Shown one piece after another: positions 33,780-45,183 of a DNA stretch of 64,000 nucleotides. Under the pieces are notes generated by a model, which was not told the origin of the DNA, searched no databases, and saw only the letters and a program-made list of their open reading frames with translations. Position 1 is the first letter of the stretch. Each line of letters opens with the position of its first letter. Where the stretch lies: contig CM055098.1 in assembly GCA_029204225.1 (NCBI GenBank), positions 9,792,746 to 9,856,745 of the forward strand. Direction: 5' to 3'. This DNA is from Diphasiastrum complanatum (lineage: Eukaryota; Streptophyta; Lycopodiopsida; Lycopodiales; Lycopodiaceae). A program made the translations under genes and the position numbers.

Positions 33780-36700
33780 TCACTGCTGATGTAGCTGCAA
33801 TGTATTCAAATTCTGTGGAGGACAATGAAATGCATTTCTGCTTTCTGCTGTTCCATGAAATGGGTCATCTTGCAAGGAAACAAATATAACTTGATGTGAT
33901 TTTCTAGTATCCACATCTCCTGTCCAATCGGAATCTGAATAGGTAGTCAGTGTGAGTGCAGCTTCTGTGTTGTCGTTGTAACTCAAGGCATAGTGCTTTG
34001 AGGCTTGAATGTACTTCAGAACTCTTTGCATGGCTTTCCAGTGTTGTAGGCCTAGATTGGACATGAATTGCGATAGTGTGCTTACATCATATGCAAGATC
34101 AGGTCGTGTGCAGATTATAGAGTATATGATAGAACCTATGACCGACTAATAGGGGTACTTGCACATTTCTTGATGATCTGCCTTCGTTTTGGTGCACATG
34201 TCTTTGGATAGCTTGCATCTTGGATCCATAAAAGAATCTATGGGTTTGCAATCCTCCATGCCGTATCTGCGAAGTACATTGGCTAGGTAAGATTGTTGGC
34301 TTATAGTGGTCCTTCTACTCGCGCGATCTCTACTGATCTCCATACCGAGAAGGTAATGGACTAGGCCTAAATCAGTCATCTCGAACTCTAATGAGAGTAA
34401 GGATTTACTTTCTAGCAGTAACTGATTTGAATTGCTGATGATTAGATAATCATCAACGTATAGTGCTATTATAACATAGCTTGGCTCTTTTCATTTTAGA
34501 TATACATTAGAGTCTGCGGAATAGGAGGTAAAGTCGTGCTGCAACAAGAAACAATTTATTCTATTGTACCAGGCCCTCGGAGCTTGCTTCAGACCGAATA
34601 ATGGTAATTTACATACTAGATGCTCCTTGCTTGAATGATGTAACCTTCTGGTTGATAGATAAACACGTCTTCTTGTATATATCAGTGTAGGAATGCCATC
34701 TGGACGTCCATTTGGTGAATATCCAGATCTTTTGCAGTAGCTATAGCTAATAGGGTACAAATAGACTGATGTTTTACCACCTGACTAAAGGTCTCAGTGT
34801 AGTCTACCCCATATACTTGTTCAAATTCTTTAACCACCAGTCTAGCTTTCCATTTGGATATTGATCCATCTGGTTTAAGCTTTAGCTTAGAGTTCCACTT
34901 GGAGTCAATTGGTTTTACACCTGTAGGAGGATTGACAAGACTCTAGGTCTTGTTCTTCATTAGAGACTGATACTCAACATTCATGGCAGTTTTCCATTTG
35001 TCTGCATCGGGCATTGACAGTGCTTCTGCAACAGTAGCAGTTTCATCATAACTGATGAACGTCTGAGGGTGAAATGATCAGGTTGCTGTCGTTGTCTTGT
35101 AGACCTTCTAACTGCAGGTGCTTGAGTGGATGATTCTCCTTTGTGAATGATTGAGATCGTAGCATCTTGTGGTTGAACAATCATGGGTCTAGACCCATCG
35201 ACGGTAAGTGGAGCTGTTGGGATGGAACAGTCATAGGTCGTTGCCCATCGATGGAGGATGGAGCTACTATGGCATGCTCTTGCATTGGCTGCTTCTGCTT
35301 GAAATCATGATAGTTGTCTTCAAGAAAGACAACATCGTGACTGACTGAGATCTGGCCCGTAACAACATCGTATACACAATATGCCTTATGTGATGTTGAA
35401 TAGTCGATGAAGATGTTTTTGCAGCTTATTGGGTCCAACTTATTCTCGGATCAGATGGTACTTGTGCATAGCAGAGACATCTGAAAACACGTAGGTGTTT
35501 CAAGCTTGGTTTGTAGCCATAGTAGGCTTCAAACGGTGTCTTGGAATCAATTGCTTTAGTGCTAGAGTAATTCTGCAAATAGCAGGCCGTAGAGATCGCT
35601 TCTGCCCAAAAGGTTTGAGGCAAATGCGTGTTGACTGTCATGGATCGTGTAGCTTCCAATAGTGTGCGGTTCTTCTATTCAGCTACTCTGTTCTATTGTG
35701 GAGTATAGCTCGTAGTAAACTGATGGTGCATGCCTCATGAAGATAGGTAGTCCTTCATTTCATTTGATAAGTACTCTCCCCTTGAATCAGACTATAGGGC
35801 CTTGACTCTCTGACCAGTTTGATTCTCAGCATATTGCTTGAAATCTTTGAAGCAACTAAATGCTTCTAACTTGTTCTTTATGAACATGACTCTGGTGTAT
35901 CGGGAGTAGTCATCAATGAATGTAATAAAATATAGAGCTTGTCCTAATGAAGGTATGCTCATAGGACCACATAACTCACTATGTATCAGTGACAAAATGG
36001 ACTTCGCCCTTTTGGCTTGTCTTCTTGAAAATCTAGTTCTAGGTTGTTTCTTTAGTAAACAACTTTCACAGACAGACTGATTGGCTGTAGTAATAGCGCT
36101 TATATTCACGTCCTTGACCATTTTGTTATGATGCATATACAAGATTGAACGCATGTTTAGATGACCTAATCTTTGATGCCATAAATTAGCATCGAATAGC
36201 TAACAGAAAGTGAAAAATCATGACTCAGTATATACAAATTTCCTTCTCTATAAGTAGAGAGGATCTCTTTTGAATTCTCATCTAAGATAGTACATCGGCT
36301 GGCAACGAACATGGCTCTATAGCCCTGATCTGTGATCTTGCTAGTAGACAATAGGTTCTTAGTTAACTTGGGTACTTGAAGTACACCATTAAGCTACCTA
36401 GTGATGCAATCAGAGAATTATAGTCACAATAGAGCCTTGGCCTTCGACTTGATGTGAACTGGAGTCACCAAAGAAGATATACTTTGATTCTGTAGTTGTG
36501 AGTGTAGTGAAGATGTCTTTGCATGGCGTCATATGTTGAGAAGCACCTGAATCAAGATACCATTGATGGGCATCTCTACTGGGTTGATCTTGTACCATCA
36601 GTGCTTTATCATCATCTTGGGAACCTCTGATTGTGTCTGAGTTGCCTTCTTCTTGTTGCTACATCTTCTTCCTTGCTTCATTATGTTTAAGGATATGACA

Positions 36701-37473
36701 GTCTTTGATGTCGTAGTTGGTTCTTTTGTAGTATCTGCAAAATAGCTTGGTCTTGGACGATGATTGACTATGCTGTTGTTGTTATGGTTGTGATGCTACT
36801 GGATGTTCTGCCTTTGTCTTCTTATCCTTGAAGCCTTTCTTCTTCTTGGACTGCTGCTTGTTTGAGTAGAGTGCCATGGATTTGGTACTCGTTGGTGTAG
36901 ACAAGCTTCTCCTCCTAACTTCTTCTTGCAACAAACTTGTTGTCAATTTCTGGAGGGAAAACGTAGGAATGTTGCTAAGAAGCAACACTAAATTATCGTA
37001 GGATGATGGAAGACTGGCAAGAAGATATATGGTAGAGTCTTCTTCTGAGAAAGGCGAACCTATAGCAGCCAGTTGGCTGAGCAACCGTTTGAACTCATTC
37101 AGATGGTCGCTTATTGAGCTGCCTTCACTCATTTTGAGTGTCAGTACCTTCTTCCTCAAGAAGAGACGAGTGGAAACATCTGAGGTTTCGTAGATGCTTG
37201 TAAGTGTATCCCATGCTTCTTTGGAGGTGGTGCAGTTTGATACATGAGCGATTTGTGTGTCTTTCAGATTCAGGGATACAATGACAAGAGCCTTGCCATC
37301 CTCTGTTTTCCAAGCTAGCAGTTGTTCGGGTTCTGCCGGTCTAGCTATGTAACCATTGACGTATCCCCATAACTCTTTTTTGATCAGGATCATCCTCATT
37401 TTGAGCTTTCACATGTGGAAGTTGTCTCTGTTGAATTTGTTGATGAGGCGGATCTCTGAGGTTGAACCTTCCA
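33780..37473 (-). pseudogene. Ty1/copia polyprotein, nearly complete but decayed (element E)
   Basis: Minus strand. Gag starts at ATG 37473 (MEGSTSEIRL) and is open from 37399 after one stop in HM-stop-KLKM; it has KKELWGYVNGYI and the usual copia gag helices to about 36785. Protease: WYLDSGASQHMTP (active-site DSG) near 36560. GAG_pre-integrase and integrase: LGHLNMRSIL, CESCLLKKQ, HSELCGPMS (first Asp changed to Glu), DDYSRYTRVMF, GRSxR region, then [15 protein letters not shown] and FIDYSTSHKAY. RT: LFGLKQAPRAWYN, ALYVDDYLIISN (catalytic YVDD near 34455), FEMTDLGLVHYLLG. RNase H: YSDSDWTGDVDTRKS, decaying afterwards. Followed by purine tract and LTR at 33479. Numerous stops make it inactive; no 5' LTR was recognised. 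Confidence 0.92.
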
Positions 37474-38334
37474 TTGTGATCGAGTAGTAGAGATAAGACA
37501 CAAATCAGTCTCCAAGCATGGCCCGCACCTGTAACCAGATGCTCTCACGTCCAAGCATATCCAACTGTCCAATAAGTCCTGAAAGCTGATCCCATCCATT
37601 CTCCATGCTCCAAGCACAAGAGTCTACCAAGGACTCAACGAATGAATGTACACGAAACTCACCATAGGCTATACCTGAGTAGCTCACCCACCTCCCAGAG
37701 ATACTGATGATGATCTGCCTTTCCTACATCCCATGTAGGCTCAACTTCCCATGCTTGACGTTGCCAACTCTGATCTCCAAGCCAAAGCAAATGCAAACTA
37801 GATCCACTATCGTGATGAATAACTCACCCACTATCCATAGCATATCAGGTAGGATAGCTCCAGAACCCTGTACCCTGTACCATCTGATCACCAAGTATCC
37901 ATTACCTGCTAATAGCTCCCCAAGAATCTGTCCACCTGTAGTGCAACTAGACTCCAACTGGATCTAACCAAAAACTGCATCCTGCTTACCAAAAGATGAT
38001 GGATAGAAACAACATGTGATGCCAACCTGGAGACCATTGTGCATATAACCATGCAGCTCACCTGATCACTCACCAAAGTATCAGCTGTCACTCCCTTAGC
38101 AACCATCTCCATCCCTGCTAGCTCACAACCATGGGCATGCTAGATCCACATCATCCCGTAATGCACTCCATGCCCTCAGGATATGTACCACCACAGGTAC
38201 ACTCCATGGGCATGCTAGATCACTAATGTATCTGCAAGATACATTAATGATCCAATCAGCTTTCTGTATGGTGTATGCTCCATCAATTCTCTTCTTCTTC
38301 AGTCTTAGAACAATCTTCATTCATCAGGATTGTT
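37474..38334. other. Unexplained stretch between two copia elements
   Basis: Upstream (minus sense) of element E's gag, so a 5' LTR and leader would be expected, yet nothing matches the LTR at 32666-33479 and no standard primer-binding site is seen. A repeated phrase CCATGGGCATGCTAGATC occurs at 38131-38148 and 38206-38223. Confidence 0.4.
38224..38246. other. Perfect hairpin
   Basis: TAATGTATCT / AGATACATTA, ten-base perfect stem with loop GCA, directly after the second copy of the repeated phrase. Confidence 0.6.
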
Positions 38335-41300
38335 CCTGCAAGCATTGGAGTATTTGCTCCTTTGCAATTCACCATCCCGAAATCTTCTAGAATTTTTTGG
38401 GTATATCTGGACTGATGAAGGTACAATTTCTCTTCCTCATAGTCCCTGTCATTGTAAGCCAAGATAACATCTGGCTTCTCCTAGGTCTGCAATCTCAAAA
38501 TGTTTCGAGATGTCGTACTTCACCTCAGCAATAAGTTCTTCACTTTTGTAGAGAATCAGAGTGTCATCCACATATACAACTACAATGATGATCTTCCCAT
38601 CTGTAATTCTTACATAAACATTGGAATCAGCTATCAGTGGCTTGAATCATGAGGATTTGAGGGCTTGATCTTTTTTCTGATACCATTGTCGCATTGATTG
38701 CTTCAGACCATAGATACTCCTGTGCATTCTGCATGCATAAGTAGGAAGTGATTTCGAAATGTAGCCTGGAGGTTGATCCATGTAGACTTCTTCGTCTAGC
38801 TCACCATGCAAAAACGCTGTTTGTCCACGATGTGAATTATGAGATCATAAACGGTTGCATATGCAAACAGTAGGTGTAGGGACGAATGTTTCACGACAGG
38901 AGAGAAGGTCTCAGCATAGTCAATACCATATCTTTGAGAGAATCCCTTCGCTACAAGTATGGCTTTATACTTTGAAATATTTTCATTTGGTCCATACTTC
39001 AGCTTGTATATCCACTTGCATTGTACAGTTTTTCGCTTATCTGGTAATGGCTGCAATGTCCATACCTCATTCTTCCTCATGGATTCCATCTCCTCATTCA
39101 TGGCTTGGATCCATTTGTCTTTCTTTGGACATTCTATTGCTTCCTCAAATGTTTGTGGTTCTCCACTGAATCCACAAAATTCTTCTGATGTAGAAGCTGA
39201 GTTGCCTGGCACAAATCTTGCTGGCGCTCTTCGTCCTTTTGTTGATCTTCTAGGAGATCCTTCTGGTACTACAATGCTCTTGTCTTTATCTGATCTACTA
39301 GGTTCGGAACCATTTCTCTTTATAGGTGTTGTAGCAGTAGGCTGGCTTGCGAATCTTTCTTCATCTGATTCGTCACTCGAATGAGATGCGACTCAAACAT
39401 CTTTGTCTGAGTGTTCGTTCTCTGCTCCCTTTGTCACGATTGGTAGATCATAGTATCATCTTCCAAGGACTTCATAACTGACAGGACCATTGTTGGCCAT
39501 TGTTCTGCTCTCATCGAATTTGACGTCTCTGACTATCTTCACTGTGTTTGTCTCTGGCATATAGACTCTGTAGTATGACGAATGATTGTCATATCCTACA
39601 AGATATCCTTGTTCTGTTTTCTCATCAAGCTTCTTTCGAAGCTTGTCAGGAACATGTGCATATGCTGCACAGCCAAAAATACGAATATGAGTCAGATTGG
39701 ATTTTCTACCCCACCATAATTCGCATGGTGTTGTATGAGGAACACCAGATTTTTCTATCTTGTTCTAAATGTAAGCAGCTGTAGCTACTGCTTCAACTCA
39801 CAGTACCCTTGGAGCCTTCGAATAGGCCATCATGCATCAAACGGCTTCCATGAGAGTCCAGTTCTTTCTTTTTGCAACATCGTTGTGCTATGGTGTATAA
39901 GATGCAATCCTTATATGAATGATTCTTCGATCATTGCAGAAATCAGTGAATCAGTTTGAGATGTATTCTCCATCCCAATATGTTCTGATCTGCTTCACCT
40001 TGTTTCCTGTGCATCTTTCTGTCCAATTCACATACTCTGTGAATTTGTCAAGTGCATCTGATTTATTGTGAATGAAGTAGACTTTGACAAACTTACTGTA
40101 ATCATCAATAAAGGTAATATAATATTTCAAGCCTCCTATTGAGATCACGTTGAAAGGTCCACAAATGTCTGAATGTACTAGCTCCAGAATCTTTGTAGTT
40201 CTATAGGAGTCCTTGAAAAAAGGAGTACGTGACATCTTACTCTTTATAAATGCATCACAGGTCATCGAACTAGTTGCATTCGAGATGCTCACCCCTGTGA
40301 TTGCTCCATGATGGCTTGCTTGATACAATGCCATTGAATTCATATGGCATAGTCTCCTGTGCCATAGAATATCTAACGAATCATCATGGGTCTAATGTAC
40401 TTGATATGCAGGTAGGCATACCCTCAAGTGATACATGTTGTCTTTTCTTCTACCTTGTGTAATCAATGTACTAGTGCTTGCATCAACGACATTGCATGCT
40501 TCGTCTGAGAACGTCACACGTATCCCTGCATCAGTATTCTTGCCACTGATAGCAAGTCCTGTTGCAGTGTAGGCATGAATAGAACGTCTTTGAGTCATCT
40601 ATCTTTGCCGTTTGTGTTGAGCCATAATGAACCAATACCATTCACTTGATTCTTTGATTCATCTCCAAGAATGATAAATCTTGATGGATCTGCACTTCAG
40701 AAATCAGACATGATCCATTTTGATGTAACGAAATGTGAGGTTGCTCTTGAATCAAGAATTACCTCATGTGTGTCAAGTGTTGATACTACACACATGTCTG
40801 CACAGATGTAGGCGGTCGAATTTTTGTAATTCGATCTTTCTTCGCCCATCTTCGAGCCCTTTGGTTCTTCGATGTAGGACGAACTATTATTGTTCTCCCA
40901 TCTACCCTGAGCTTGTTTGTTTTTTGGGTTCTGGTGGTAGTCCATGGCTGCATGACCCTTCTTATGACAATGGATACACTCAAGTTTTGGATTTAGCCAA
41001 CACAAATCGACAGTATGTCCTTTGCATTTGCATCTCATGCATATCTTCTTGTCTCCATTCTGATGTTTCGACTTTTCTTTGTTCTTCCATTTGCCTTTGC
41101 TGGCTCCTTCTGCTTGTTGGTCTCGATCTTGCTTTCGGTCTGACTCCCTCTTAGGCTTGGATTTCTTCTTAGTCTTCTCCTTGTTGCTGTAGAGAGCTTG
41201 GTCAGAAGCATCCTTGTGATCAAGGTGCTCTCGAGTCTCGACTTCTGCTCGAATCTCGACAACTACCTTTTTGAGTGTCATAGCTAGATCCTTTGCTAGC

Positions 41301-41780
41301 AGCATTCAGGTGTCTGAAGGTCGATAATAGAGTCATAACAACATTAGAGTTTTGAATTTCTGAGCTAGTTGAATTTATTTGCGCCATGAGATTTTAAAAA
41401 GTGTTGAGATGACTCGAAACACTTGTTCTCTCAGTCATTCTCAAGGAGAAAAATCTCTTTCTTAAATGGAGTTTGGAGGTGAGGTCCCTGATGTCATAGA
41501 GAGTTGCTAAAATGTCCCATGCATTCTTAGCAATCTGACTAGCTCTTATATGACTGATTTGGGTGTCCTTTATGTTGAGAGTGACCATGGCAAAAGCTTT
41601 GCCATCTTTCAGTCTCCACTTGGTGATAGCAGCAGCTTCACCTTCTGTCTTCAGTTTTGTGCCATCAACAACGTCCCATAGTTCCTTGGCTAATAACATC
41701 ACCTTCATTTTGAACTTCCAAAGATGGTAGTTCCCTCCATCGAGTCTTTCGATTTGAGAAGACTGATCCATTCTGGCTAA
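38335..41780 (-). pseudogene. Ty1/copia polyprotein relic (element D), RNase H missing
   Basis: Minus strand. Gag begins at ATG 41771 (MDQSSQIERLDGGNYHLWKF) with AKELWDVVDGTK; zinc knuckle CMRCKCKGHTVDLCW near 41040-40995 and a second CIHCHKKGHAAMDY; protease VILDSRATSHFV (DSG changed to DSR) near 40735; GAG_pre-integrase and integrase around 40343-39955 (HSDICGPFNV, DDYSKFVKVYF, YWDGEYIS); integrase tail and linker to 39220; RT with [41 protein letters not shown], then decayed RT to about 38335 (EEKLYLHQSRYTQKIL). RNase H and 3' LTR are absent. Several stops. Its 5' LTR and primer-binding site lie at 41900-42322. Confidence 0.92.
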
Positions 41781-41899
41781 GCGAGATCGTTGGTAGTAAT
41801 AACGATTTTGGAATACTGTTGGCTGCGCGCTTGCTAGTTCGTTGTCTTGATAGAAACAAGACTAATAATTCGCAATGAAAAATAGATTACTTGATGCCC

Positions 41900-41911
41900 G
41901 CTCTGATACCA
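41900..41911 (-). other. Copia-type primer-binding site of element D
   Basis: TGGTATCAGAGC exactly, directly after the LTR end CGACA on the minus strand. Confidence 0.85.
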
Positions 41912-42322
41912 TGTCGAAAATCATTGGGTTGTGCGGAAGCTGGGAGCGAGCTAAATGAATGGATCGGAAATGCAACAATTAGCAGTAAAATAGTTCAAAC
42001 GATGGATCAAACAAATGCGCAATTGCCAATAACAACAAATCGCACTTTGATTATTATCAATAGATGAGTACAATGGCTTGAAGTTATTACTTCAGCTTGT
42101 TGAGCGTGATAACGCTGATATAGATTAATTTGATTGATAGATTACAATTATCAGAAGAAGTCTTTTGATGAAGATTCTAGGATTAGATATAAAAATATCT
42201 ACAACTTACTTGCATTGAATGCTATCTTCTATATTAATTACAACTGACTTTATGCCATTAATGCAAGTACAAAGTAGGTGGACTGCCAACGCGAAGTCGT
42301 TGGGTCAGATTTTTGACCGACA
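41912..42322 (-). repeat. 5' LTR of element D
   Basis: Minus strand: starts TGTCGGTCAAAAATC at 42322, ends GATTTTCGACA at 41912; 411 bp. Similarity to 1478-1565 extends outward beyond the TGTC start, so the outer boundary is provisional. Confidence 0.7.
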
Positions 42323-43587
42323 ATATTGAAAATTACATAGGGTCAGACTTTATACAAAGGATCGAAAAATTTACATTGGGTCAAAAAATATGCTGAGGGT
42401 TGAATTTTTCGGACTCAGAAAATTTAGATCCGATCCGACCCGATCCAGGGTTGGACGCAATTTTTTCCTCGATCCGATCCGATTTAGGGTCAAAAAACTC
42501 CTTTTTTTTTTTTTTTTTAACAAGAGTTACATTGGGTCAGAAAAATCCAATACTAGATTCTTCGATCTTCTGGGAAAAACTCGAGCCTTCTGTTTTCTGG
42601 GGTTTGTAAAGTTTTCGGGATGCTCATTAATAAATAGATTTGAGGCTGAGCATCGAATTCCAACAAGATCAACCAATAAATGCATGACCTCTTTGAGTCC
42701 TAACTTGGTGCCATTGCCTTGACACCATGATTTTGCTTGATTTGAGGAAAATCACCTAACTTGTAGGAACTTAGAAAGACCAACTCTGCTGATTTTTTTC
42801 AGATCTGTACACATGTGGGAACAACCTCTCACACGTAAGAACCATGTCTCATTCACATGGGAATGCTAGATCTATCAATGAAATGGTGCCACATGGCAAT
42901 TTTCTATTTGACTACCTTCCAACTAGTTCATACTAGAGTCAATCAAGACAAATTCAATCTAACTAAAACTTGATGCATTTATGACTACCATCCACACGTG
43001 GGAACAGGCTCCACACGTTTGAGATCAAGTTATGTATTAATAAACTTAGATCAAATAGCTAGAATTACAAAGAGATTATATTGTGTCCTTTTCAATCATT
43101 TTTCTCGTTTGGTAAGTTTAATTTTGATTTATGTCATGGTACTCAAGCAAATTTTCCTTAATGAGCCTATTTCCAAATGAGGTCCCCAAATGTAGTTTAG
43201 TGGTTAATATGCCTTATATAGTACTTTGAATATTGATCAAGTCATCAGCACAAACACAATTGTGAATGGAACTACAATAGTGATTCACATTTTTGGAATT
43301 TGATGTGCACACCCACCCTTCAGATTGAAAGGCTTATTCAACTTTAACTTTCATATGACATGTGTATTTGAAGGTTATCTTTTAGTTTTAAATGTGTACA
43401 ATGTAATTTTTAGAGGAAAACTTCAAAAATTTCACCTCCTATGAATTTTGCCATGCATTGTAGATTGCAAATGCCAAGACTTCTAGTGAATGATGGTTTG
43501 TTGTAGTGTTCATAGAACACTATGAATCACAACAAAAATACATAGCTCTTTTATTTAATTTTTATTTGTTTTCTTGGAACACCACCA
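42323..43587. other. Non-coding stretch
   Basis: Contains a degenerate CCGATCCGATCC run at 42430-42482 and a poly-T of about 18 at 42502-42519. Open frames here are driven by these words and are not credible. Confidence 0.5.
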
Positions 43588-43665
43588 ATGTGTGGGCAGG
43601 GTTTGAACTTGCATCATCAATGGTCCCACACCAAGAACCCTCTACCACCACGCCACACATAACCA
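43588..43665 (-). mobile_element. tRNA-derived SINE candidate
   Basis: Minus strand: box A-like TGGCGTGGTGGTAGAGGG (43655-43638), box B-like AAGTTCAAACCC (43610-43599), then sequence leading into an A-rich segment (43585-43555). Different tRNA body from the insert at 18599-18681. No target-site duplication found. Confidence 0.5.
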
Positions 43666-43819
43666 AAAAACCATGTAGATGGACTTTGAGTCCTATCTTG
43701 TCTTGACATGCATGTGCTTATGAAGTTGATCCTACGAGATTGTCTTGTATCTTGTGTCTCAATTATAGAGACCTATAAGGAGCGGTAGATGCATGTGCCT
43801 TATGTGTCCTATGATCAAA

Positions 43820-43965
43820 AGTTTAGAAGTTGTCTTGGTCTTGCCTAGGGAGTTGTGATCTATATTTACGCATGGACATGACTGAACTATTTTTAGAAAG
43901 TTCTTTTGGTTTTGACTAGGGAGTTGTGAGCCATATTTAGGTGTGGATATGAGTAGACAATATAA
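43820..43965. repeat. Tandem duplication, period about 74 bp
   Basis: Two diverged units, each with TTAGAA(A)GTT...GGT(C/T)TTG(C/A)CTAGGGAGTTGTGA(T/G)C and ATATTTA(C/G)G. Confidence 0.75.
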
Positions 43966-44330
43966 ATTAAAATTAGATAGCTTGGAAAATCAATAACCAA
44001 CACATCAAGACTAATGTCATTAGAGAATGATACCCTTCATATGGAAAGGAAGTTGTGTCAGTCAATTTCCAAGTGTGGTAGTGTTTGTAGTTATGGTTAT
44101 GCAATAAAAAATGTTGCTCAAAACTTATATGCAAAATTATCAAAGAAACTAAACGAAAATTTTCTCTTCAAATTCAAATTTGATCTCCAAAACTTCTAGA
44201 TGTTGGATTGATGAGCCATATAGTCATTCAAAGTGCCTATTCTTATTCTCTTAGGTGAAATTTTCTTAGCATCAAAATAATTTCTCATTGAACCTTAGAT
44301 AGCATTTTAGGAAATTTCATAGTTTTTATT

Positions 44331-45183
44331 TGTCGGAGAAGTGGTAAACGCTGTTCGGTTTTGCGAAGGCGAAACTGTTTCTTTTTCGTTTTCATTTTTG
44401 TCTTCGTATTCGCAAACTATTTTGTTTCTTTGAATTTTCTTTTGCGCAGAAGCTTTTACAGGAACCTAGACACTCAACTACACATCACAAAACACATTTT
44501 ATTCTAGCAATCAAGACAGACAGCACAAGACAAGGAGAAGCACAAAAATAGAGCGACTGTATTATCAGTTTGATTTTTAGAGCGACATTGTCAGTGTCTC
44601 GCTCGTTGGCGGAATGACACTCTGCTCTTTCGCTGTGTTCTGCTCGTTGGCAGACTTTCATGCACAGCTCTAGTATTTTTTCTTTTCTGTTCTATTTGCT
44701 ACCTCTCTCTCTGTCTCTTACAAAAATTCTGTCTATTCTCTTCACTCTATCTTATTTATGATTCAAAGAGGATAGTTTATATCTCCATTGTGTGGAGTTT
44801 ACAAGATGGCTAAACACAGAAATCACAAGACTAGTTAACGCTAATCAACTAATCAGTTAGTCCCTGTTGTTGCCACTCGTTTCACCTGGGTGTGAAGTCT
44901 ATGACTCCAAGCCTGTTGAGTTGCCAGCTGGCAGCACGAAAGATTTCTCTTTGTTTGTTTCATAATCTCCTGTTTGCTTTCGTTCTTTTCATTTCTTTCG
45001 TAGTCTTTAGTTTTGCGTCCCTTTGCGGTTTGCGGTCCTGAATGTGTGTTTACGATTCACAAATGATTCACAAATCGTTCGTGCTTCGAGTCAAGGCATG
45101 TTGACTATCACGAATTGTTCTCGTTTGACCTTCGCTTCGTGTTCGTGCTGCAACAAAGTTGCAGGAGCTCACCATTTCTGACA
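44331..45183 (-). repeat. 3' LTR of element C
   Basis: 853 bp, begins TGTCAGAAATGG after the purine tract AAGAGGGAG, ends CTCCGACA. Serves as the reference copy for the LTR parts at 11138-11988, 12625-13133, 47545-47947 and 49664-50106. Confidence 0.92.

Noticed and set aside
40735-41154. 139-codon plus-strand open frame
   Set aside because: Antisense shadow of copia gag and zinc knuckle on the minus strand.
42390-42722. 110-codon plus-strand open frame
   Set aside because: Built from CCGATCC repeats and a poly-T run; no protein-like pattern.
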